Shown: positions 43,123 through 52,700 of the stretch, piece after piece
How positions within the stretch are numbered: the first letter of the stretch is position 1
Layout of the letters: each line of letters starts with the position of its first letter
Notes under the pieces: generated by a model
What the model was told of the DNA's origin: nothing
The model's database searches: none
Seen by the model: the letters and a program-made list of their open reading frames with translations, nothing else
DNA from: Spirochaetales bacterium
Lineage (GTDB): Bacteria > Spirochaetota > Leptospiria > Leptospirales > Leptonemataceae
Direction: 5' to 3'
DNA: 64,000 bases
Assembly: GCA_015075425.1 (NCBI GenBank)
Contig: JABTUL010000003.1
Location: 1 to 64,000, forward strand
Made by a program: the position numbers and the translations under genes

Positions 43123-46072
43123 CCTCTGCCGGTTTTTCCAGCACCAGATTGCGGATCTTTTGAACATTTTTATTTTCCGGATCAATCCGATGGGCATCTT
43201 CGGCATACAATCGGGCATTGTTATATTTATGTAGCAGTCGACACAGATCTGCCATATTGATTAAATTGTTTAAGTTGTCCGGTTCGAGCTCCGCTACCTG
43301 CTCTGCCGCACGGAGGGCCTCTGCATAATTGCCCACGGCTTTTTCCGCAATGCTCAAATAGTACCAGAATTGGGCTAAATCGGGCTCCTGACTCAGGTAT
43401 TGTTGCAGAACCTGAATGCTGGTGTGGTAGTCTCGATTCTTAAAGCTCATGATGGCCAGCATCTTGTTGATCTGCGGGTCTTCGGGATAGATGATAAATG
43501 CATTGCTCAGAGCGCGCAGAGCATCATCCATGCGTCCATCCTTGTAAAGCTGTTTACCCTGGCGGAACAGATTCTCTGCCAGCGAACGGAATTCATCCGG
43601 CCGGCTTTCTGTCCTGGTTGCGGCGGGTTGAAATTCCACGCGTAGCAGAGAAAGGTCGTCGGTCAATTCTCCGGCCCGGACAATCATTTTCTCAATCAAC
43701 TCCAGCTGACCAAAGCCATCTTCCACATGACGCAGGAACAGGTACTCATCTTCATTAAAAGTCCGATGTTCTTCATCGGCGGTCAAATCGAGATCGTCGC
43801 GACCGTCGGAGCCCAGGATGAGAACATCACCGGGTTGAAATTGAAAACGGAAGACCTCAAAGGGCATTTCTGAGTCAAGACCCAGTTTGCGCAGGCGAAG
43901 AGTCTCCTCAATAAAGCTGGCTCGGCCGTTGCGGTACAGAACGGAAAAAGGATGCTCTGCATTCCAGTACCAAGATTCCCCTGTGTCGTCATTGATGACA
44001 AAGCAGGTAGCGGAAATCACCATGCTACCATCGAAGGATTTGAAGACAGCGTGGATCTCATTGTAAAGATCTGTGAGCCATTGTTCCGGCGTGGAAGTGA
44101 GGATGCGATCGTTGGCGGCGGAGCGAGCCATAATGGAATTCATGACCACTCCCATAACCAGGGAGCCACCGGCACCCTGCATGGATTTACCCATGGCATC
44201 ACCATTCATGACCATGGTATGGCGGACGAAATTCTGGCCGTCACCAAAACGCAGATTGCCGGTAACGCAGATATCTCCACCCAGATCAGCCTCCTTACCT
44301 CTGAATTCGAACTGCTTTTTCTGGCGGATGATAAACTCACTGGGAACTTTTTTAGATTTATTAAAATTAAAGAATAGAGGGCGGGCCAGAAGAGATGTTA
44401 GAAAATAATCTCCGTCCTGCTGGATTTTGAGGCGTTCAACTTCCTGCATGCGCTCGTTCAGTTCGCGCGTGCGCCGCTCCACTCTGTGCTCCAGAGAATC
44501 CGCGTATTCCTGCATGCGCTCGCGAGCATGCCGGACTGTGCTCACCATCCCGTTAAAGGATTGGGACAGATAGCCGATCTCATCCTGAACGTCAATGGGC
44601 ACATTTACGTTCAAATTCCCTTCGTTCACCTGCTGCACCCCGCGTAGCAGCCGATTGAGTGGAGCAACCAGACTCGTGCGGAAGAAGAGGGGAAAGATAA
44701 TAACCATAAGAAAGCTGGAGGCAAGAATCAGGGCCATCAGCCGTATGGCTGGCACGGCTACATACTCGCGGTAGTCGTTGTAACTGTATCCCACCTCATA
44801 GCGTTGGCCCTGATGCACAAAATCGTAGTGAGTATAGAAGGTATCCGCTATCCGGTAGCGCCGTTGCATGACCGGTGCGATCTCCTGGCCCAGCAATTCG
44901 AACGCTTTGGCCACAAGCTCATCGCCTTTTAGATCTTTGTAGGTGCCTTTGATTTTTTCAGAATACTCAAGAGCCAGGTTTTTCCGCAGGGATGTTTCCC
45001 CGGACCTGACAGAATCCAGACTCAGGTTTCCGTTTCGATTGTAAACAATCCGGTAGCGGTCGCTGAAAAGTCCCGGCTCATCCGGGCGGACCATAACATA
45101 CTGAATGGCTGCAGATAGATCCTGATACTCTCCACGAAGAATGAGATTACGTTCACTGCGAACTTCCGTCAGTCTTTCCCGGTCGTAAGCCGCCTCATTG
45201 AGATACAGAGTGATGTAAGAGCCCAGACTGAAGACCAGGAGCAGGGCCACCGCAGAAATCCCTACCAGCTTGACCATGAATGTCGTGGGCTCCGGCGAGT
45301 TGTTGATGTACACAAGAAATATATAAAAAAAAGCAAGTATTGTTATGGTTCCAAACAGGATGCCGTACGTATCGTAGGACAGTCGGCCTGATTTTTGCAG
45401 TGCATTGAGAACGCCGACGATGACCATTAAGACACCGCCCAGAAAGAAATCCCGACTGGCCCGGGCATCCCGACCGCGCGGGAGGATCAGTTTGTGCCAG
45501 AAAAGCAGAAAGGAGCCAACGATCCGGCGTACGGGTCCACCGGTAAGTGTCCAGTAGTGCAGTGGTCCTTTGTATTCGGAGAAAATCAATGTCTTACGCA
45601 CAAGGATTTGCAGAAAGAAAAGCATCAGTAGCAGGATAACCAGAGAAGCTTCCCGGCCAAATAGAAAGGTGTACAGGTGGGCATCGAACTGGAAATACTT
45701 TTCCATGTTCCAGGTAGCGTAGACAAAGTGAGCCCAGCCGGCGGTGGCGATGAGAAAGGTTAAGGGCATGACAATCTTGAATTCGCGTACATGGACATTG
45801 CGCGGGTAGGTATAGGAAAAGCCGATCATTGCCCAGAGACCAAAAACAATGGCAACGCTAAAAATGCGGTGGTAGGCACCGGTTTCATGAAAAAAAGTAT
45901 AGGTAGCAAAGTAACTCAGAAAAAGGCTCACGTATCCCAGGAACATGCCGCCCAGCCAGACAGTCGGAGTTGTTTTGTCTTTTTTAAGAAAAAGGAATAA
46001 AGCCAGAGACATAGACATGAGGCCGGGGATAAGCGCACCGATGGAGTGCAGGGATGGCAAAAAATATTCCAT
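43112..46072 (-). CDS. Membrane SpoIIE-type (PP2C) phosphatase with HAMP and TPR domains
   Basis: 986 residues. The N-terminus has about seven to eight membrane helices (about 10-285). A periplasmic sensor loop (about 290-440) and a last TM helix follow, then HAMP (APLNRLLRGVQQVNEGNLNV) and a coiled coil. The SpoIIE/PP2C phosphatase (about 545-790) has metal-binding acidic motifs DLGGDICVTG, NGDAMGKSM, LGSDGRDDL and LTDDLSLL. Three or four TPRs end the protein. Such proteins dephosphorylate anti-sigma-factor antagonists or similar partners in response to envelope signals; the partner here is not visible. The seven-TM start is common among leptospiral signalling proteins. It overlaps the activator gene at its 3' end. 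Confidence 0.88.
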   Translation of the reverse strand: MEYFLPSLHSIGALIPGLMSMSLALFLFLKKDKTTPTVWLGGMFLGYVSLFLSYFATYTFFHETGAYHRIFSVAIVFGLWAMIGFSYTYPRNVHVREFKIVMPLTFLIATAGWAHFVYATWNMEKYFQFDAHLYTFLFGREASLVILLLMLFFLQILVRKTLIFSEYKGPLHYWTLTGGPVRRIVGSFLLFWHKLILPRGRDARASRDFFLGGVLMVIVGVLNALQKSGRLSYDTYGILFGTITILAFFYIFLVYINNSPEPTTFMVKLVGISAVALLLVFSLGSYITLYLNEAAYDRERLTEVRSERNLILRGEYQDLSAAIQYVMVRPDEPGLFSDRYRIVYNRNGNLSLDSVRSGETSLRKNLALEYSEKIKGTYKDLKGDELVAKAFELLGQEIAPVMQRRYRIADTFYTHYDFVHQGQRYEVGYSYNDYREYVAVPAIRLMALILASSFLMVIIFPLFFRTSLVAPLNRLLRGVQQVNEGNLNVNVPIDVQDEIGYLSQSFNGMVSTVRHARERMQEYADSLEHRVERRTRELNERMQEVERLKIQQDGDYFLTSLLARPLFFNFNKSKKVPSEFIIRQKKQFEFRGKEADLGGDICVTGNLRFGDGQNFVRHTMVMNGDAMGKSMQGAGGSLVMGVVMNSIMARSAANDRILTSTPEQWLTDLYNEIHAVFKSFDGSMVISATCFVINDDTGESWYWNAEHPFSVLYRNGRASFIEETLRLRKLGLDSEMPFEVFRFQFQPGDVLILGSDGRDDLDLTADEEHRTFNEDEYLFLRHVEDGFGQLELIEKMIVRAGELTDDLSLLRVEFQPAATRTESRPDEFRSLAENLFRQGKQLYKDGRMDDALRALSNAFIIYPEDPQINKMLAIMSFKNRDYHTSIQVLQQYLSQEPDLAQFWYYLSIAEKAVGNYAEALRAAEQVAELEPDNLNNLINMADLCRLLHKYNNARLYAEDAHRIDPENKNVQKIRNLVLEKPAEVSS

Positions 46073-46148
46073 ACCGCAGTTTCCCGGCCAGCTTTCCGAT
46101 TACAATAAAAATAATTTGCAGAGAGAGGCCGCCCGGAAGCGGTAGCTC

Positions 46149-46733
46149 ATGCCACCGGATCCCCTTTCGCTCTTTGCTCAGTGGCTTAAAAGTGCCCGGG
46201 AGCATCCCGAAATCAAAGAACCCACGGCCATGGCACTGGCCACCTGTAGCGCAGCAGGGCAGCCCTCAGTCAGGATGGTTCTCTTAAAAGAAAGTTCTGC
46301 TGCCGGATTTGTCTTCTATACCAACTTGGGCTCACGCAAAGCCAGGGAGCTCGCGGAAAATCCGCGGGCCGGCCTTTGCTTTTTCTGGCAACCCCTGGGC
46401 CGCCAGGTCCGTGTGGACGGTTTCGTGCAACCGGTGAGTGCCCAGGAGGCTGATCGGTATTTTGCCAGCAGGGATCGCCTGGCCCGGCTGGGTGCCTGGG
46501 CCAGTCGGCAATCTCAGGAAGAGAAGCATCCTTTTGCCCTGGAAAGAAGAGTAGCACGCTATGCCTTAAAGTTCGGAGGAGGGGAGGTGGAACGGCCGCC
46601 CTTCTGGAGCGGTTACCGTCTGGTGCCGGAGAGCATTGAATTCTGGCAGGCCGGGAGTTTCCGTCTGCATGAGCGGTTGTTATACATTTCCCAGGATGGT
46701 GTCTGGCAGGAGCCACGAAGGTTGTACCCCTGA
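46149..46733 (+). CDS. pdxH: Pyridoxamine 5'-phosphate oxidase
   Basis: FMN enzyme that oxidises pyridoxamine/pyridoxine phosphate to pyridoxal phosphate, the last step of vitamin B6 cofactor synthesis and salvage. 194 residues, slightly short. Family motifs: PTAMALATCSAAGQPSVRMVLLK, FVFYTNLGSRKARELAENPRAGLCFFW, RQVRVDGFVQPVS, RLGAWASRQS and the C-terminal FWSGYRLVPESIEFWQ...RLHERLLY...RLYP, all typical and including the usual final Arg-Leu-x-Pro. It is a single gene, divergent from the phosphatase gene and convergent with the giant lipoprotein gene. Confidence 0.95.
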   Translation: MPPDPLSLFAQWLKSAREHPEIKEPTAMALATCSAAGQPSVRMVLLKESSAAGFVFYTNLGSRKARELAENPRAGLCFFWQPLGRQVRVDGFVQPVSAQEADRYFASRDRLARLGAWASRQSQEEKHPFALERRVARYALKFGGGEVERPPFWSGYRLVPESIEFWQAGSFRLHERLLYISQDGVWQEPRRLYP

Positions 46734-46739
46734 TGTTTT

Positions 46740-49700
46740 TTATGGTTGAACAGCTCTTGATGTTACCAGGCGATACTGGTAGTAAAGTGGGTTGGGAAAA
46801 GCTTCCCTGAGGCGGGCCAGGGCGAAGGAAAATCGTTTTGCGGGATCACGGATATTTGTTGTGGGCTCAAAGTAGGCCTTAATAAAAAATGAATGTTGTG
46901 CTTCATCCATTTTCCAGCCGGTGATGATGCCCGGCCCCGGTCGCTCTGCTGCAATCATCCGCAATCGCTTCATGACGGATGCATCCGGTAGTAAAGACGC
47001 CCCCAGAATATAGGCTTCCTTTCCAGATCGGATTTCCTCTACCCGGTCAAAATAGTGGGCTACCTGGGCGGCGTCACGCAGGGCAAAGGAAAGGTGCCCG
47101 GGCATGTTATTGTAATTTGTAACCGCCGGGACCGCTCCCGGTGAGAGAGGTGGGGACACGGCGAAGCTTCTCAGGTCAAGAACCTGGTAGACGCTGAGAT
47201 CCTGGCTTGCGGGCAGGGGTAGGAAGGCCAGCGGATCAGGCAGCCACAGATAAGTGGTTTCTGGAAAATCAGCGATAAGGGCGAAGCCCAAATTTTCCAG
47301 TTCACTGCGCGCTTTTCCTGTACTTTCGTGACCGGGTTTTGTCGTAACAAGGCGGAGCTGACTGCGAATCCGCAAGGCCGAGGCCGGGAGCAAACTCTGT
47401 TTCCAGTGCCCGCCTTGAAAGGAAAGCTCGTACACTTCCTCACCGGCAGTTATCATTGCCAGAAAGCGGGAAGGTTGCGGCAGTCGAATGGAAAGGGGGC
47501 GGTAGGATCGATACGTACCTTCTGCGCGCAGTTCATTTTCCCATACGATCAGGGACAACAGAAGTTCTGGGTCATTCTGCCGCAGGATTCGAGGTTTCAG
47601 GAAATTGAGCAGGACAAGAATTTGATCCAGCTTCAGGCCCTGTATCTGCTCGGCAAGGGACTGGAGACCCTGGTGTGACAGGGGAATACGGCTCAGGACA
47701 GACGATGGTCTTTCTGCGTTCAACCCACGGCGCGGCGGCTCCTGCTCGGCAAGCAAATTCGTGTACAGTTCTACTTCCGGCTCACCGGCTGCGTTTATGG
47801 CACGCACTCGGGCTGCTTCGTAAACCTGTAAGAATTCCCTGGCCGCCGTGAAATCTTCGATCAAAAGGGCGGTGCGCATGGAGTGGAGAGCAAAGTGTGT
47901 TTTCCGATCGGCTGAACGCTCCTGGCGGATCAGCTTGAGGAGTCTGCTTTTTTGCTCCGGATCAGCACGCTGGCGATACTCCTGGTTGAATAAAGCAAAG
48001 AGGGCCAGTCGCGGCAGATGCGGCAGAGTTTCATGCAGGCTCTTGCGGCCCACTGTCCGATCTAAGAGCAGGTCCGTGCTCACCGGTTTGCCTTCTTGAT
48101 ACTGAGTCCACTGGAGGTGCAGTTCGGTCTGGAATTCCGCCGGGCCTGCCGGCATGGTAGATGGTAAATCCGGAGGCTTCCCGCCGATCTGTAAAATGGA
48201 TTCTTCGAGGCGTGTCTCTCCCAATAGTTCCGGTGCGACCTGTCGAGCCCGGGAGAATTGCATGTGTTCGAGCAGGGCGCGGGCAAGCTGGCGGCGCAGG
48301 CGGGAGTTTGTCCCTTTCTCCTGTATCTCGGGAAAACGTCGGTTCAGTTCTGCGGCAGTTATTTTTCCGCGGTTCAGATCATGGATAAAACGTATAATCT
48401 GGCTGGAATGAACAGCCCGACTTTCCAGACTTGCCTGGTAGCGTTGTATCCATTCCGGGTTATCGGATTCCAGCAGAGCCTCGAGAGCGCGCGCCTGGTC
48501 CTCTTCTGAGCTGCTTTCTTGCAATAGTTGATCGACCAATTTCTCATCGCGGCCCTGGCGCAACGCGGAACGCAAAAGACCGAGGCGAGTGGCTGATTGC
48601 AAGCTTCCCTGAATTTTTTCAATCGCGGCGGCGCGAGAAAAGCAGGCGGCCGCTTCATCCACCCGCCCCAGTGCAAGGGCTTCGTTGCCGCAGATTCTGC
48701 TCAGATGAGCCGCCTCATCCATGTTTGTCTTCAACCGATGAGCATTAAAGCCGCTAATCCCCATGAGAAAAGGGGCCGTCCCATGGTAACTTTCTTTACC
48801 GGCTTTTTCCAGAATAGAGGCCGGGCCCCTGCCCTGTCCGGCAAGAAGGGTGGTGGCCCCGGCCATTCGTGCGGCCACGAAGCACAATCGCAGGGAACGA
48901 TAATCGGTCGGGTTTTTTAAGAATAGTATGGAGCTTCCGCGTACGCGCAGAGGGCAGGCTTCATTTTCTACTATATCTGACCCCGGCCCTCCGCGTGATG
49001 CTACATTAAAAATAAAATGTCGCTCCGGATCAAAGGTAGCGGGCAGCGATTCCAGAAAACCCTGCGGCGTCCGGCTGGCACTATCCGGCAAAAAAGTAAC
49101 GGGCAAATCCAGCTGTGCAAACAGATCCAGAAAGGGCAGAGCAAAAGACCGTTCTTCTGCAATGAAGAGCAGTTCGCGAACGTTTTCTGATTGAATCATC
49201 GCGGGCAGTCGGTCAAAAACTTCCGGCCAGGGAGCGCTCAACTGCATATTTTTTTCCCCGTCCAGCCAGATGGTCAGCCGATCGCCATACAGGAAGGTCT
49301 GCAACCGCGCCTGCCCATGACCGAGCTTCCCGCTCTGGGGAGTACGGAAGGTATCCACGGCTAAGGGAATCTGATCTACGAGGCGCAATCGCAGGCGGGT
49401 CAGGCTGGCACGCAGGGTCTCGATCTTTTTGCGTGTACCTGTCGGGTCCTGGCGCTGCAGTCGTTTGTTGCTTTCTTCCCGGATAGTGTCGCGAAGCTGT
49501 GATAGTTGCAGGCGGTACTGAACCAGTTCGGGAGAATGAAAGGCATAAGACCGATACGGTTTTAGCAGGATGCTATCGTGAGCTTCGATTCTCAGGCGGT
49601 CATCGAGGAGTGCCCGGGCTTTTTTTAGATTTCCCCGTCTTGCGTAGTGATCAATGGCAAAATCCATGAAAGACAGAGGCTGGATCACTTCGGGATACTG

Positions 49701-52700
49701 ACCCAGAAGGACGAGCGCTTTCTCAATGGCCGCTTCTGCGGAACGAAAATCGTGGCGGTTCAGTCGCGCGATGGCTGCCTGGGCTTCGAAGGCTTCAGCG
49801 GGCATGTTGAATTCGTAGGTTGCTTCTGCCAGATCCAGGTAGAGGTCCCGGGCAGCAGGTTCGTCCAGAGCCTCAAGAAGGCGCCCCAGATTCAGTTGTA
49901 TGCGGAAGTATTCGATGCTGCGGGTCCCGGCGGATTTTTCCCTGAGCGTGAGAATTTCCCGGAAGCGCTGCGCTGCTGTCTGCAAACGACTGCGAGCGGT
50001 ATCCGCCGGCACGTCAACACTCAGGTAGGAGAGAAGGCTTGCTTCGATGTTGAGAAAAGGCAGGAGCTTTCTTTTGAGTTGCGCCTCAACAACAGGGTCA
50101 TCGCGCTTTGCATCGTACTCAAACTGCAATTCTTCGATTTTCTTTTGATCGATGAACTGTTTCTTGCTAAGAGCAAAGTAGCCTTCTTTGAACGTTTCCA
50201 GAAGGGCCGTGTAATCCTGGCCCAGACGTTCACGGGGAAGAAAAGGGTTGCTCTCCCACGCAGCAAAGAGGGCGTAAAAGGCATTCTTCAAATTGACGAC
50301 AGCCGAGTTTTCAAAGCCGGAGCTCAGTGCCAATTCGTGGGCCCTGAGGAATGCACGGCTGGCGCTCAGGTAGCGTTCTTTCATCCATTCCAGCTGCCCT
50401 TTTTGATTGTGGCTGGCAATGGCTCCACGGCGTCCAAGTTCGAGCTTTCCTTCTTTCTCGGCAAATTGAGCCAGTCGCTTCTTTAGCAGTTGTTCTGCCA
50501 GCTCAAGGTTACCCATGAGCATGGCATTTTCCAGCTGAATGCCCAGACTCAAATGATGCTGACGCAGAGCAGAAAAGCCGTAGGGCGTGCGACCCTCACC
50601 GATTACGGAGAAGTCTTCGCCATAACCTAAAAAAAATCCTAAAATTCCGCTCATAACAGACGCCGGCAAATACGGGTCGCGATCCTGACTCAGACCCAGT
50701 GCTTCACTCTGTGCCGCAGCCTCCGTGGCAAGGGCGCTGGAGCGATTGTAGTCCCCCATGGCCTGTAGCGAGAGAGCTTGAAAATTGTAGATGGCCGCTT
50801 CTGTAATGGAGGATTCTTCCCGTGTTTTCAGCGACTGCAGACGGTAGTGAACCAGTGCATACGCCTCGCTGGCTTTTTCAAAGTTTCCCGCTTCATGATG
50901 GGCCATTCCCAGAAAGGCCTGGATCAAAGCCAGCTTGCGGGCAGCAATGTCTCTGGGCGCCTGCGGGGTCTCCTTACCGGTGAGAATGGCAAAAAAATCT
51001 TTCTGTGCCGGAACTCCTGGCTCTGCGGGCTCGTATTCATACTGAAAAAATAAATCATGGGCCCGCTCCAGATGGGCGATGGCCGCGCCGCTCTGGCCCT
51101 GATAGTGCAGGGCACGGCCGTAGTGAAAATGAAACAAGGAGCGGCCCAGATAATCATCGAAAGGATCGACACCCCGCAAAAGAAACTCATTTACCCGGGC
51201 ATAGTGCACCAGCGCCCGGCTGAAGTTCTGTAAGTTATAGTAATTGTTGGCGCTGGCCAGATGAAGGCTGGCCAGGGTCTCAGGACCTGCCTGGATTTTT
51301 TCTGCTATAGCCAGCCCCCGATTCCAGAGGCGCAGATTTTGTTCGTAAAGTCGCTCCGGAAAGTAACTGGTATAGACGGTATAGAAGAATAAACCTTCGT
51401 CCGGCTTGCGCGAACGTGTAAAGGGCACAAGGAGGCGCAAAGTCTTCTCCAGACGGGAAAAAGAACGCGCCAGCGGTCGTGCCTTGCGGTACTCCAGGTA
51501 GTTGTGCAGCCAGCCACTGAGCAAATAGGCATCAAAAAAATCTGGTTCTGTATTCTGGATGTAATCGAGGTAGAGGGAAGCTGTCTTGAGATCCTTGAGT
51601 ACCGAGTGCTTTTTGGCGATCAGTTCGCTGTCCGGGATAACGTTTCCCTCTTGCAGGAGTTCATCGTAAAAGCGTTCTCTTTCCGCGCTTTTGCGGATCA
51701 GAGTGTAAGCATAGCCGTAGAGCAGACTGTTGTCGCCGGCCTCCCGGGCAGCGTCGATGGTCAAACGGTAGCCGTACTCAAGCTCCAGAAAAGTGGCGCC
51801 GTCAAAAGGGTCCGTGTCCAGTAGAAGGGATTCCAGTTCCTTGCGGATTCTCTTTTTTCTTTTCTCCCAGGTCAGCACGTTGCGGTGACGTTCCATCGCG
51901 ATATCAATTTTGGTACGATGAAACAGAGGCGAATGCCGCAGTTGAAAATCGCGATGCTGGCCCCTCTGCCGCAGAGTCAGAAAGAAAATATTCAAATCGT
52001 TGGCCGTCACGTAGCTGATGATGTAATTGGCCTCGGTTGCCAGGGTCAAAAGCTCTGTAGTCGCGCCTCCGGGTAGCTTCTGGCAGTAATTTACGTAGGC
52101 AGCCCGGAAGCCGGGCCCCAGATTGGGAAAGATTTCTGCGGCCCGTGAAGATGGGTCACAGAGTGAATTCATAATCTTTTGCGCTGCGCTTCCTGGTTCG
52201 ATTTTGTAATTTTTATAATCTTTGAAAGCTTCATCGGGGAGTGCAGAGGCCACGCGGGCAAGGAGCCGCGCCCGGTTGCGGTAGCTGTCCATCGCTCTGC
52301 GGGATGAGGCAATCAGTCGCTGGTATTCCTCGGTGGAACTGTCAGTGAGTTTCAGTCGGGAATATTCTTGCCGGCTGCGCAGAGCAGCATCACTATGTCC
52401 GGCCTGATCCTGCAGGTAGGCCATACGGCTGTAGGCCTCTGCTTTGATGACATCAGAAGGACTCTCCTGGGCACAGCGTTTAAGACCCTCCAGCGCCCGG
52501 TCCCTATTTTCTTCACGCAAAGCGGCAAAAAGCACCGGTAAGAGTTTGATGGCCGGGGGCGAATCCGCAGGCACTACCAGTCGTTCCGGAAAATGGCGAA
52601 AGGAGCGGATGAGATTACGCATCACCTCCTGCTTCACGGCCCCGGCTGGATCCCCGGAAAGGAGTTCCACGTATTCTTCCGGAAGGGAACGTTTTTGCGC

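Noticed and set aside
49647-50486. 279-codon frame antisense to the giant lipoprotein gene
   Set aside because: The repetitive TPR coding strand leaves the opposite strand open by codon bias; no domain or start signal.
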